This document shows positions 33,497-42,156 of a stretch of DNA of 64,000 nt, piece after piece. Origin of the DNA: an uncultured Vampirovibrio sp. (GTDB lineage Bacteria > Cyanobacteriota > Vampirovibrionia > Gastranaerophilales > Gastranaerophilaceae); contig CAJTXT010000001.1 of assembly GCA_910583875.1 (NCBI GenBank), forward strand, positions 124,001-188,000, written 5' to 3'. A model generated the notes under the pieces. It was not told the DNA's origin. It did no database searches and worked only from the letters and a program-made list of their open reading frames with translations. Position 1 is the stretch's first letter. The number at the start of each line of letters is the position of its first letter. The position numbers were made by a program, and so were the translations under genes.

Positions 33497-34567
33497 TTAA
33501 TTTTCTAATTTTATTTCTTTTAAACCAAAACCATTCAAATCTATTTCAACATTTGTTGTATCAATAGATAAAAGAGTTGATTTTTCTTCATTATAATCAA
33601 TACTCCAAGTACCAAGAAATAAAGGTTTATCTTTTGTAAATGCATAAGCATATACAATTAATCTTTCAGGATTATTCTTGTCCCAGCCGACAGGGAAAAT
33701 ATCCCACATATAATCTTTCAAATCAATTTGTTTATTCTCACGCCACCAATATAGAATAGCTTCACGAACTGCTGTTAATCTTTTCCAAGTTTTAGTTCTA
33801 AAATCATAAACAATAACATTGGTTTGCCAAGTTTCATAAAAATTAGAACCTATTTTTTCTTTTAGTGCAATTTTACTGCTGTCTTTAGACCAATCTATAG
33901 GAAATAATGTTTTAAATTGTGAACTTTGAATAGAATCCATGCCTACAGATAATATAGGCTCTGGACTTCCCTGCATAACATTGGTATTTAATAATGCATA
34001 ATAAGCATCATTTTTATTAGTATTATTTATAGGAATAAAATAAACAGCAGAAGAAGTTTGATTGTACTCCTTGTAAAAAAAGCATTTTGTATAAACCATT
34101 TTTGTATTATCTGGAGATAATATACCTGGTGATGAAACAGTTTTTCGTTCAACAATTTTTGTCAAATCAATATTTCTTTGACCGGGTGGAATATTATAAC
34201 TTACAACTCTAAAATGAGGATTAGGAAAAGGAAACTCTTCACTAATAGTAAATATAGGTTCCGGAATTTCAAAATCTTTTCTTTTTTTATCAGCAGCAAG
34301 TTTATAATAATCATCCATAGTAATTGGCTGATTAGACTTATCAATATTATGATAATGAATTTTTCTTGAAGGTTTTAAATGAAATTTTTCTCTAAATTTT
34401 TCTTCTAAAGTTCTAGGATCAACACTTTTTTCTTCTTCTTCAATATTTGAATAATCTAAAGTATCAGATTGAAGATATAAAGGGTCAGGAATTTCTTCTT
34501 TTGCAAAAGAAAGAGAAATATTACCTAAAACTAAACAAGAAAGAAAAAACAAAGCAAATTTTTTCAT
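33497..34567 (-). CDS. Exported protein of unknown function
   Basis: A 356-residue protein with a clear signal peptide (MKKFALFFLSCLVLGNISLS then FAKEE; cleavage about residue 22). The mature part is polar, with several strand-rich segments (NTKMVYTKCFFYKEYNQTSS, SKIALKEKIGSNFYETWQTN, GWDKNNPERLIVYAYAF) suggesting a beta-propeller or similar fold. No family recognised. Its start shares one base with the stop of the NarL-type regulator, so it belongs to the same operon as the two-component pair and may be an extracytoplasmic partner of that system. Confidence 0.7.
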   Translation of the reverse strand: MKKFALFFLSCLVLGNISLSFAKEEIPDPLYLQSDTLDYSNIEEEEKSVDPRTLEEKFREKFHLKPSRKIHYHNIDKSNQPITMDDYYKLAADKKRKDFEIPEPIFTISEEFPFPNPHFRVVSYNIPPGQRNIDLTKIVERKTVSSPGILSPDNTKMVYTKCFFYKEYNQTSSAVYFIPINNTNKNDAYYALLNTNVMQGSPEPILSVGMDSIQSSQFKTLFPIDWSKDSSKIALKEKIGSNFYETWQTNVIVYDFRTKTWKRLTAVREAILYWWRENKQIDLKDYMWDIFPVGWDKNNPERLIVYAYAFTKDKPLFLGTWSIDYNEEKSTLLSIDTTNVEIDLNGFGLKEIKLEN

Positions 34568-35244
34568 TAAACAAGACCTTCTTTAACAGCTTGAATAGTT
34601 GCTTGAGTTCTATTTGTAACATAAAGCTTTTGCAAAATACTATGCACATGCGCTTTAGCGGTCGATAAAGTAATAACAAGTCTTTTAGCTATTTGTGCAT
34701 TATTTAAACCTTCTACAATAAGAGCTAGAACCTCAATTTCTCGATCAGTTAAACCATAAGTATTTTTAGCATTTTTATTAATAGAAGAAGGCAAAGTATC
34801 AGAAGCAGAAGTAGTAGTTTGTCTTTTAACATTAGAAAGCACTAATCTTGCAATAGCAGGATCAAGCCAAGCAGTCCCTTCAGCTACCGCTTTTATAGCA
34901 GTAATCATTTGTTCTTCATTGGCACCTTTCATAATATAACCATCAGCACCTGCAGATAATGAGTCAAAAACATCATCTTCTGATTCACGAGAAGTAAAAA
35001 TTAAAACTTTTATATTAGGATTAGATTTTTTTATTAAAGCAGTAGCTTGAATACCATCCATTTCTGGAAGACCAATATCCATTAATACGACATTAGGGTT
35101 TAATTTTAAAGCAAGCTCTACACCTTTTTTGCCATTATCAGCCTCACCAATTAAGTTAATATCTTCGCAATTATCAAAAACAAGAGAAAGACCAAGTCTT
35201 ACCATAGTATGATCTTCAACAAGTAAAACTTTTACACTGTCCAT
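34567..35244 (-). CDS. NarL/FixJ-family response regulator
   Basis: A 225-residue transcription regulator. The receiver has VLLVEDHTMVRLG (acidic pocket), the phospho-Asp in NVVLMDIGLPEMDG, VLIFTSRES and the conserved Lys in GYIMKGA. The C-terminal LuxR helix-turn-helix is LTDREIEVLALIVEGLNNAQ then IAKRLVITLSTAKAHVHSIL. It overlaps the upstream sensor kinase by 13 bases and the downstream exported-protein gene by 1, so kinase, regulator and exported protein form one operon. Confidence 0.92.
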   Translation of the reverse strand: MDSVKVLLVEDHTMVRLGLSLVFDNCEDINLIGEADNGKKGVELALKLNPNVVLMDIGLPEMDGIQATALIKKSNPNIKVLIFTSRESEDDVFDSLSAGADGYIMKGANEEQMITAIKAVAEGTAWLDPAIARLVLSNVKRQTTTSASDTLPSSINKNAKNTYGLTDREIEVLALIVEGLNNAQIAKRLVITLSTAKAHVHSILQKLYVTNRTQATIQAVKEGLV

Positions 35245-36779
35245 ATCTCATCCTTTTTTTCTGTCATAACTGCATCCAAAAGCAAAAAGAAAAATTCACT
35301 GCCTTTTCCTTTGTCACTTTCTAACCAAATTTTTCCTCCATGTGCATCAATAATTTGCTTAGATAAATAAAGCCCAAGTCCGGTACTAATAGAACGTTTT
35401 TCTTGCGTACCTTGAGAAAAACGCTTAAATAATTTAGGGATATCCTTCTTATAAATTCCTTCTCCATTATCTTTAATAGCAAAATGTAAATCTTTATCTG
35501 TAATTTCAGCACGAACTTCAATTAAACCATCATTTTGAGTATACTTTATCGCATTGCCTAAAAGATTTACAATAACTCTGCGAATTTCATTTCTATCAGC
35601 AAGTACATCAATATTTGCAATACTATCATACAACTTCTCAATTTTTTGATTTTTAGAAGAAGCAATAGGCTGCACTTGTTCAATACATTCATCAATAAGG
35701 ACATCAAATTTAAAAGGAGTCTTAACTAATTTTAATCGTCCGGATTCATATTTATAAACTTCCAATAAAGTATTGACAAGCCCAAGCATATCTTCATTAC
35801 TTTTTTTCATTGTTTGAAGAAGCAAAGTCTGTTTTTCATTTAAAACACCCAATTTACCGTTTAAGAAATATTCCAATGTTTGAATAGCAGCTAAAGATGG
35901 TGTCCTTAAATCATGTGTTAACGTTGCAATAAAATCTTCACGAAGCCTGTCCATTTCCTTTTGGAAATGAACATTTCTTATAACAAATACATGTTTATCC
36001 AAATCATTATCATTCTTTTTAGGAATAAAAGCGGAACTAATTTCTACAGGAACTTTATTTCCGTTAACAACATTAAGAATTTCAATATTTCTTAGCAAAG
36101 CTTCATTCTGATCTAAAAGAACTTCTTTCCAATTAATATCTTTAGTATCAAACAAATCTACAATATTTTTTGTATGTAAAATTTCTTCTGAAAGCCCAAA
36201 TAAAGTTTCACAAGCAGGATTAATATCAATAATGTTTCCTAAATTATCAATAAGGATAATACCATCAGCACAATTGTTAATAACAGCAGATAAGCGTTCG
36301 TTCATTTCTATGATATCAGCTGTTTTTTCTTTTACAAGTTCTTCTAAATGCTGCGAATATTCTTGTAACTGTGCGTTTGTTTTTTCTAAAGATTCAACAA
36401 GATGTGAGCGTTCATATGCATTTTTGATATTTATAATAAGTTCATCATTATCCCAAGGTTTTTCAATATATTTATATAATCCCACCTCATTAATTGCTTT
36501 AATAGCATTTTCTTTGTCAGCATATCCTGTAAGCAAAATCATACTGGCATTCGGATAAAGTTTTTTTGCAGAAGAAAGAAATTCTAAGCCATTCATTTCA
36601 GGCATCATAAAATCAGAAATAATAACATCACGACTATTTTCTTTTAAATATTCAAGAGCATCAAAAGCATTATTAAAATATGCAACATCAGTAAACCCTT
36701 CCAGCATCAATAAAGATTTTAAAGAAGAGGTAACTAACTTATCATCATCTAATACTAATACTTTATATGAAAACTGCAT
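35232..36779 (-). CDS. Hybrid sensor kinase: receiver-PAS-histidine kinase
   Basis: A 515-residue cytosolic protein. The N-terminal receiver (residues 1-125) has KVLVLDDDKL, the phospho-Asp in VIISDFMMPEMNG and the Lys in YIEKPWDND. A coiled coil joins it to a PAS domain (about 165-290; INNCADGIILIDNLGNIIDI). The kinase has the H-box DFIATLTHDLRTPSLAAI, N-box VIVNLLGNAIKYT, G1 IKDNGEGIYKKDIPKLF and G2 STGLGLYLSKQI. No membrane segments remain once ATG 36,779 is chosen (AGGGAG upstream), so it senses an internal cue or is driven by phosphotransfer into its receiver. Cognate regulator follows directly. Confidence 0.9.
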   Translation of the reverse strand: MQFSYKVLVLDDDKLVTSSLKSLLMLEGFTDVAYFNNAFDALEYLKENSRDVIISDFMMPEMNGLEFLSSAKKLYPNASMILLTGYADKENAIKAINEVGLYKYIEKPWDNDELIINIKNAYERSHLVESLEKTNAQLQEYSQHLEELVKEKTADIIEMNERLSAVINNCADGIILIDNLGNIIDINPACETLFGLSEEILHTKNIVDLFDTKDINWKEVLLDQNEALLRNIEILNVVNGNKVPVEISSAFIPKKNDNDLDKHVFVIRNVHFQKEMDRLREDFIATLTHDLRTPSLAAIQTLEYFLNGKLGVLNEKQTLLLQTMKKSNEDMLGLVNTLLEVYKYESGRLKLVKTPFKFDVLIDECIEQVQPIASSKNQKIEKLYDSIANIDVLADRNEIRRVIVNLLGNAIKYTQNDGLIEVRAEITDKDLHFAIKDNGEGIYKKDIPKLFKRFSQGTQEKRSISTGLGLYLSKQIIDAHGGKIWLESDKGKGSEFFFLLLDAVMTEKKDEIWTV

Positions 36780-36850
36780 TACATACACGCTCCCTAATAA
36801 AATAATAGTCCAGAAAATCATAACAGACAAATATTTTACAAATATTAAGC

Positions 36851-38770
36851 TTAAGAATTATATGAAGCTTTTATTTTTTCTTGCTGCTTGTATAAATCTT
36901 GAATGGTTTGTCTCAAAAGAGTAATTTCAGCTTTTAAAGTATTAATTCTTTGCGGTAATTTTATAAAATTCTGTTTATCAGTCAGTCTTCTTATAGTTTC
37001 AGCACAATTTTTACTTTCAGATTGAGCCTCCTCCTGAGACATTTGAGAGGTTAAATTTTTAAGTGTAGAAACTTTTCTCTGAGATTGACTAATTGAAGCA
37101 TCTATTTCCGCAATAGATTTTTTTACTTTTGATAATTCTGACTCTAGCTGTTTTCGAGCATTAAAATCATTATAATCTACTACAGAAGCCTGCCCTTTTA
37201 AAGACTCAAGTTCAACAACTATCTGAAGTCTGGCTGCCTGATTAATAAGAGCCTTCATTGCACCGCCATTTGGATGTTCATCAATAAAAGCTAAAGCTTC
37301 TGTTAGTTCTTGCCATCTGTTAAACTTAGCCTGTTCATCATTAGAATAATTCTCTACTTTGAAACGAGAAGAAGTCTTTGGTAAATTTTCAATTCTAGAA
37401 AGTAAAGTCGCTTCTTGTTCCTGTAATTTTTGTTTTTGCGATTGGCTTGATTTAATTTCAGCATTTTCTTTAATCAAGGAAATATGTGCATTTACAATTG
37501 ATTCCATTTTTGATTTTTTAGCTTGCAGCATATCAATAGTTGGGAATTTTTCATCAAGCTCCATTATTTGTAATCCAAGTTCAGTTTCTTTTTCTTCACT
37601 TGATGTAATTTGACGCTGCAATAAATCTAAATTAGCTTTTAAACCGGCAATTTTCTTTTCTTTTTCTTCCTTAGTCATTTTATCTTTTTTATCTTTTTCA
37701 GAAGCTTTTTTAGAAGTTTTTGGCGGATTTCTTAATTCATTAAGTGCATTACTAACTTTTTGGCGTCTATCACGAAGAGAGCCTGTTACATTCTTTTGAG
37801 AATCTAATCTTTCAGATAATGAAATTCTTTCGCATAAAGCGACATACTCATCATCTTTTAACATTTCAGAATGTTTTGCAGATAAAGAATCAATTTCTTT
37901 TTCCTTATCTTTTATTTCTGCCTCACACGATTTAACTGAATCTTCAATACTTGAGTTACAACTTTTAATTCTAAAATCAATAGAATCTAAATAATTAGCA
38001 GCTTCAGTTCTTTGCATAAATAGACGTTCTAAGAATTTTAACATATTTGCTGCAGAAAGACGTTGTAATATATTCGACTGAGAAGAATCTAACAAACCGG
38101 CAGAAGCATAATCAAATTTTTCTTTAGGCATGTTATTTTTTATGGAAGGAAACATAGTATAAAATTCATTAAAAGAAACACCCTTTTTTAAATCATGATT
38201 ACAACAATAACATGCTTCTACTAAATTAACATCAGAACTATTATTTTCTTTATCTTCTTTTTGCGGAGAAACATGATCAATAGTTCTTTGAAGCGGGTGT
38301 AAGTTTTTTACTAACAATTCATATGCTTCATCTCTTGATAAATTGTATACTTGCTCAAATATAGCCTCACCTTTTAAAAACGATTTTTTAGATGCAATAT
38401 CCATAAAGTTTTTAAAAAAATCTATTTGTTCTTGATTTTCAAGGCGTTTTGCAAGTGCAAGATCTTGAGCATTTTTTGCCCCGTCAAGTTTTTCTAAAAC
38501 ACTTTTAATATTACCTTCAAGCCTGTCTGCTTTTGCAGACAACATTTCTTTTGCAAGTGAATCAATTTGCTGCTCATTATAGACTTTTTCACCACAATAA
38601 GCACAATGATTTGTTGGATTAATTATAGATTCTGCATCATATTTTTTAGCACTAAAACTAACAACATCAGCATGCAAAGAATTAGAATACTTAGCAAAAT
38701 TGTTATTTGTTCTATTTACATTTTTATTGGGAAAGATATTATAAACATTAGAAAATTTAGATATTTGCAC
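36851..38770 (-). CDS. HNH-like zinc domain fused to a long coiled coil
   Basis: A 639-residue protein with GTG start at 38,770 (AAAGAG 9 bases upstream; a TTG at 38,812 is possible). After an Asn-rich N-terminus with VVSFSAKK, a zinc motif NHCAYCGEKV appears (Cys56, Cys59). Then comes LQRTIDHVSPQKEDKEN (Asp165-His166) and VNLVEACYCCNHDLKKG (Cys187, Cys190, Asn191), the layout of HNH nucleases with a bound structural zinc. Residues about 255-639 are almost continuous coiled coil with Lys/Glu/Gln heptads. The combination is unusual: a nuclease-like head on an SMC-like rod without ATPase. No membrane segment. Single gene between the sensor operon and tuf. Confidence 0.65.
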   Translation of the reverse strand: MQISKFSNVYNIFPNKNVNRTNNNFAKYSNSLHADVVSFSAKKYDAESIINPTNHCAYCGEKVYNEQQIDSLAKEMLSAKADRLEGNIKSVLEKLDGAKNAQDLALAKRLENQEQIDFFKNFMDIASKKSFLKGEAIFEQVYNLSRDEAYELLVKNLHPLQRTIDHVSPQKEDKENNSSDVNLVEACYCCNHDLKKGVSFNEFYTMFPSIKNNMPKEKFDYASAGLLDSSQSNILQRLSAANMLKFLERLFMQRTEAANYLDSIDFRIKSCNSSIEDSVKSCEAEIKDKEKEIDSLSAKHSEMLKDDEYVALCERISLSERLDSQKNVTGSLRDRRQKVSNALNELRNPPKTSKKASEKDKKDKMTKEEKEKKIAGLKANLDLLQRQITSSEEKETELGLQIMELDEKFPTIDMLQAKKSKMESIVNAHISLIKENAEIKSSQSQKQKLQEQEATLLSRIENLPKTSSRFKVENYSNDEQAKFNRWQELTEALAFIDEHPNGGAMKALINQAARLQIVVELESLKGQASVVDYNDFNARKQLESELSKVKKSIAEIDASISQSQRKVSTLKNLTSQMSQEEAQSESKNCAETIRRLTDKQNFIKLPQRINTLKAEITLLRQTIQDLYKQQEKIKASYNS

Positions 38771-38862
38771 AATTGTATACTCTTTATCTGATAACAATTG
38801 TATTAAATACAAATAAAATATTTTTTGTCAGTAATAGAAAAATATGTTACATAGTTTAAAAA

Positions 38863-38894
38863 AAATAAGCCGAACAATAAAGTTCGACTTATTT
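38863..38894 (-). terminator. Terminator of tuf
   Basis: AAATAAG-C-CGAAC (38,863-38,875) pairs with GTTCG-A-CTTATTT (38,882-38,894), one mismatch. Read leftward the stem is followed by a run of T, as expected for the end of the tRNA-tuf transcript. Confidence 0.8.
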
Positions 38895-38914
38895 TTATAT
38901 TCTAAATAAAATTA

Positions 38915-40123
38915 TTATTCAGTAATTTTATCTACAACACCAGCACCTACTGTACGTCCGCCTTCTCTGATAGCGAATCTCATACCTTGTTCAATAGCTA
39001 CAGGAGCGATTAATTCAACGTCCATAACTACGTTATCACCAGGCATTACCATTTCACCATCAAATTTGATTGAACCAGTAACGTCAGTTGTTCTGATATA
39101 GAATTGAGGTCTATAACCTGGGAAGAAAGGAGTATGACGACCACCTTCATCTTTAGTTAAAACGTAAACGTTAGCTGTGAATTTTGTATGTGGGTGAATT
39201 GAACCAGGAGCAGCTAAAACTTGACCTCTTTGGATTTCAGTTTTATCAACACCTCTTAATAAAGCACCAATGTTATCACCAGCAAGACCTTCATCAAGAA
39301 GTTTTCTGAACATTTCAACACCAGTTACAGTTGTTTTTTTAGTTTCGCCGAAACCAACGATTTCAACTTCTTGACCAACTTTAACTTTACCACGTTCAAC
39401 TCTACCTGTAGCAACAGTACCACGACCTGTGATAGAGAAAACGTCTTCAACTGGCATTAAGAATGGTTGATCTACATCACGTTCAGGAGTTGGAATCCAA
39501 GTATCAACTGCATCCATAAGTTCCCAAATTTTATCAACCCATTTATCTTGACCACGGCCGATTGAAGAGTTAGCTTGAACAGCTTCTAAAGCTTTTAAAG
39601 CAGAACCGTGAATGAATGGAGTATTGTCGCCATCGAATTCATATTTAGATAATAATTCTCTAGCTTCCATTTCAACTAATTCTAGTAATTCTTCATCTTC
39701 AACCATATCACATTTGTTCATGAATACTACTAATTTAGGAACACCAACTTGTCTAGCAAGTAAGATGTGTTCTCTAGTTTGAGGCATTGCACCGTCAGTA
39801 GCAGCGATAACTAGGATAGCGCCGTCCATTTGAGCAGCACCAGTAATCATGTTTTTAACATAGTCAGCGTGGCCTGGGCAGTCAACGTGTGCATAGTGTC
39901 TTGTATCTGTTTCGTATTCTACGTGAGCTGTAGAGATTGTTATACCTCTTGCTTTTTCTTCTGGAGCTGCGTCGATTTCGTCAAACTTTTTAGCTTGAGC
40001 CTTACCAACAGCTGCCATACAAGATGTGATTGCTGCAGTTAATGTTGTTTTACCGTGGTCAACGTGACCTACAGTACCAATATTAACGTGCGGTTTGTTT
40101 CTTTCAAACTTTTCGCGTGCCAT
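38915..40123 (-). CDS. tuf: Translation elongation factor Tu
   Basis: A 402-residue EF-Tu delivering aminoacyl-tRNA to the ribosome. G-domain motifs: GHVDHGKTTL, the switch region RGITISTAHVEYET, DCPGHADYV, NKCDMV and SALKAL. Domains 2 and 3 are complete (RGTVATGRVERG, GGRHTPFFPGYRPQFY, MRFAIREGGRTVGAGVV). Codon use is visibly more conserved than in neighbours, as for a highly expressed gene. It lies downstream of three tRNA genes on the same strand, the tufB arrangement. Confidence 0.98.
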   Translation of the reverse strand: MAREKFERNKPHVNIGTVGHVDHGKTTLTAAITSCMAAVGKAQAKKFDEIDAAPEEKARGITISTAHVEYETDTRHYAHVDCPGHADYVKNMITGAAQMDGAILVIAATDGAMPQTREHILLARQVGVPKLVVFMNKCDMVEDEELLELVEMEARELLSKYEFDGDNTPFIHGSALKALEAVQANSSIGRGQDKWVDKIWELMDAVDTWIPTPERDVDQPFLMPVEDVFSITGRGTVATGRVERGKVKVGQEVEIVGFGETKKTTVTGVEMFRKLLDEGLAGDNIGALLRGVDKTEIQRGQVLAAPGSIHPHTKFTANVYVLTKDEGGRHTPFFPGYRPQFYIRTTDVTGSIKFDGEMVMPGDNVVMDVELIAPVAIEQGMRFAIREGGRTVGAGVVDKITE

Positions 40124-40191
40124 GAGTTTAAACTCCTTTTTCTTTGATATTTTCTACTTTGTCTATATTTTTCAAATAATAGCTTTTTAAA

Positions 40192-40265
40192 TAGCCCTTG
40201 ATGGGACTTGAACCCATGACCTTTCCCTTACCAAGGGAATGCGCTACCTCTGCGCCACAAGGGCT
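40192..40265 (-). tRNA. tRNA-Thr (GGT anticodon)
   Basis: A 74-nt cloverleaf on the minus strand: acceptor AGCCCTT/AAGGGCT, D arm GCGCAGAGGTAGCGC, anticodon stem TTCCC/GGGAA with loop TTGGTAA (anticodon GGT), T arm with GGTTCAAGTCC, discriminator A; CCA not encoded. First tRNA upstream of tuf, as for E. coli thrT. Confidence 0.93.
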
Positions 40266-40274
40266 CATTTTTTT

Positions 40275-40400
40275 CGAGCCTTAGTCGCACATTCTTTTAG
40301 GAATGCTACCTCTCGCAAACAACATTTAGTTGTTTATTCGGCAGAGTCTTTGCGTCACAAGGGCTCGTATATTCGAACCTTTTATTGTAGAGTCTGTTAC
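40275..40400 (-). pseudogene. Degenerate tRNA-like sequence
   Basis: Between the two tRNAs, pieces of the neighbouring tRNA-Thr recur. GGAATGCTACCTCTCGC (about 40,300) resembles its GGAATGCGCTACCTCTGCGC. TGCGTCACAAGGGCTC, followed by a TATTCGAACCTT spacer (about 40,352-40,382), resembles the acceptor end plus leader next to the real gene. No cloverleaf can be drawn. The position corresponds to glyT in the E. coli thrU-tyrU-glyT-thrT-tufB cluster. A GAACCTTTT/AAAAGGTTC hairpin lies at its right end. Confidence 0.45.
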
Positions 40401-40415
40401 AAAAGGTTCAAAAAA

Positions 40416-40498
40416 TGGGCAGAGGTGGATTCGAACCACCGTAGACTCGCGTCAACAGATTTACAGTCTGTCGCCTTTAGCCACTCGGCCATCTACCC
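40416..40498 (-). tRNA. tRNA-Tyr (GTA anticodon)
   Basis: An 83-nt class II tRNA on the minus strand: acceptor GGGTAGA/TCTGCCC, D arm GCCGAGTGGCTAAAGGC, anticodon stem-loop ACAGACTGTAAATCTGT (anticodon GTA), long variable arm, T loop GGTTCGAATCC, discriminator A. Confidence 0.93.
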
Positions 40499-40535
40499 AT
40501 TTATATTTAGTTTTAAATGTTCAAAATTTAGAAAT

Positions 40536-40607
40536 AGCCGGTGATAGGAATCGAACCTACAACCTACGGTTTACAAAACCGTTGCTCTACCGTTGAGCTA
40601 CACCGGC
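40536..40607 (-). tRNA. tRNA-Thr (TGT anticodon)
   Basis: A 72-nt cloverleaf on the minus strand: acceptor GCCGGTG/CACCGGC, D arm GCTCAACGGTAGAGC, anticodon stem ACGGT/ACCGT with loop TTTGTAA (anticodon TGT), T arm GTTCGATTC. First gene of the tRNA-tuf transcript. Confidence 0.93.
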
Positions 40608-40627
40608 ATATCTCATATGCTTCTTGT

Positions 40628-40656
40628 ATAATATAAGGGACAAAACAGAATGTCAA
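40628..40656 (-). promoter_or_regulatory. Sigma-70-type promoter of the tRNA-tuf operon
   Basis: On the minus strand TTGACA (40,651-40,656) is followed after exactly 17 bases by TATTAT (40,628-40,633), about 20 bases before the first tRNA. A near-consensus promoter, as expected for stable RNA and tuf. Confidence 0.85.
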
Positions 40657-40793
40657 GAAAAATTTTACACATTTTTTATTTTTTTTATTTCTGGACTTTT
40701 TGAACCTAATCAACTAATATGTTTTCGTACTATTTACCAATTTGTTATAAAGGATTATGATTTAATAATCATTTGAGAATGGAGGTACAAACA

Positions 40794-41117
40794 ATGTCAA
40801 ATATAATAGAAATTACAGATGAAACTTTTGAAAAAGAAGTATTACAAGAAGAAACCATAACACTGGTTGATTTTTGGGCTACTTGGTGCGGTCCTTGCAG
40901 GAAACTAACTCCAATTATAGAAGAACTTGCAAATGAATATGATAAGAAAGTCAAATTTGTTAAAATAAAAGCAGACGAAAATCTTCAAACAGCACAAAAA
41001 TATTCTATAAGCGGTGTTCCTTGCCTATTAATTTTTAAAAACGGAGAACCTGTTGAAAGAATTGTAAATCTTGTACCAAAATCTATAATTACTAATAATT
41101 TAAACAAACATATTTAA
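40794..41117 (+). CDS. trxA: Thioredoxin
   Basis: A 107-residue thioredoxin with active site WCGPCRK (Cys32, Cys35), preceded by LVDFWAT, cis-Pro segment SGVPCLLIFKNGEPV and a normal terminal helix. Reduces protein disulfides in the cytosol. ATG at 40,794 chosen because GGAGGT lies 7 bases upstream. It is followed by two membrane genes in the same direction. Confidence 0.92.
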   Translation: MSNIIEITDETFEKEVLQEETITLVDFWATWCGPCRKLTPIIEELANEYDKKVKFVKIKADENLQTAQKYSISGVPCLLIFKNGEPVERIVNLVPKSIITNNLNKHI

Positions 41118-41126
41118 AGGAGAAGA

Positions 41127-41585
41127 ATGTCTTACAAAGACTATAATAACGATTTTTTTAGTTATCAAGGAACAATAAGCAGAAAAAATTATATTATTAA
41201 TATGCTTATTATTACCGCATTATTTATATGTATAAATTTTGTAAGATTTGAAACCTTCTTACCGTTTATTAGACCGGAATTCCTGTATAAAATATTAATA
41301 TTTATGGTTGAATTTTTTAAATTTGTATTATTAATGTCGGCAATCTCTGTTATTTACAGAAGAATTGCCGATTTTTCAAATTCAAAATCTAATACTTTCA
41401 AAGAAAATATGAAAAAATTATTTTCAATTTTATTTGTTTTTCCTTTTTTATATGATTTTTGTATAAGGTATTTTATTGATTTTATTCCTTTCCTTCAACA
41501 TATGCTTGATATAGCAGTCAACATAATAATAATTCCTATAGGAATTATTGCATTAATTATTTTTTGTTTTATAAAAGGGAATTAG
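41127..41585 (+). CDS. DUF805-like membrane protein 1
   Basis: A 152-residue protein with four membrane segments. The N-terminus FFSYQGTISRKNYIINMLII matches the F-x-x-GR-x-x-R-x-x-(F/Y) start of DUF805-type inner-membrane proteins, and VIYRRIADFSNSK resembles their R-R-L-H/A-D element after segment 3. Function of the family is unknown. A second paralog follows after 71 bases. Confidence 0.6.
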   Translation: MSYKDYNNDFFSYQGTISRKNYIINMLIITALFICINFVRFETFLPFIRPEFLYKILIFMVEFFKFVLLMSAISVIYRRIADFSNSKSNTFKENMKKLFSILFVFPFLYDFCIRYFIDFIPFLQHMLDIAVNIIIIPIGIIALIIFCFIKGN

Positions 41586-41656
41586 TAACTATTCCTTGAA
41601 ATAATAAGATAAATATTCTATAATTTGGTAGTTTCAAATAATAGAGGAGTTGTAAA

Positions 41657-42145
41657 ATGAGTGATGATAGACTATTTGCATCAAATAATGCGATAGGAAG
41701 AAAATGGTATTTTTTAAATATTATTATACTTGCATTTATCACTTATATAACAAAAGTAATATTTGCGCTACACATTATACCAAATGTAACAACTGATACA
41801 TACCTTATTATTGCGAATGGAATTCAATATTTCTTATATTTAATATATTTAGTTACATTTTTTGCACTTATTGATAGAAGACTATATGATATCAGCGGAA
41901 GAAGAGATGCTAATTCATATAAAAACATATCAGCTATTTTAAAACTGGCAGTATTCGTACAATTACTTTATTTGTATTGTCAATGGAAACAACCGCAGCT
42001 TCCTATTCCTTATGAACAATTATATTTTGTATCTATAATTCTAAATCTGATATTTATTTCAATTGTTTTTATAATAGGTTTATTTAAAGGAAAAATATCT
42101 AATCTTTCTTATGAAGAATATAAAAGAAAAATAAAGTACGATTAA
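41657..42145 (+). CDS. DUF805-like membrane protein 2
   Basis: A 162-residue paralog of the preceding gene: LFASNNAIGRKWYFLNIIIL, about four membrane segments and DRRLYDISGRRDANSYKNIS, equivalent to the RRIADFSNSK element of its neighbour. It has its own RBS (GAGGAG). Probably a tandem duplicate that diverged strongly; function unknown. Confidence 0.6.
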   Translation: MSDDRLFASNNAIGRKWYFLNIIILAFITYITKVIFALHIIPNVTTDTYLIIANGIQYFLYLIYLVTFFALIDRRLYDISGRRDANSYKNISAILKLAVFVQLLYLYCQWKQPQLPIPYEQLYFVSIILNLIFISIVFIIGLFKGKISNLSYEEYKRKIKYD

Positions 42146-42156
42146 AGAAGAAGAAA

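Noticed and set aside
40239..40596. Plus-strand frames across the tRNA cluster
   Set aside because: They cross two or three clear tRNA genes and translate tRNA sequence.
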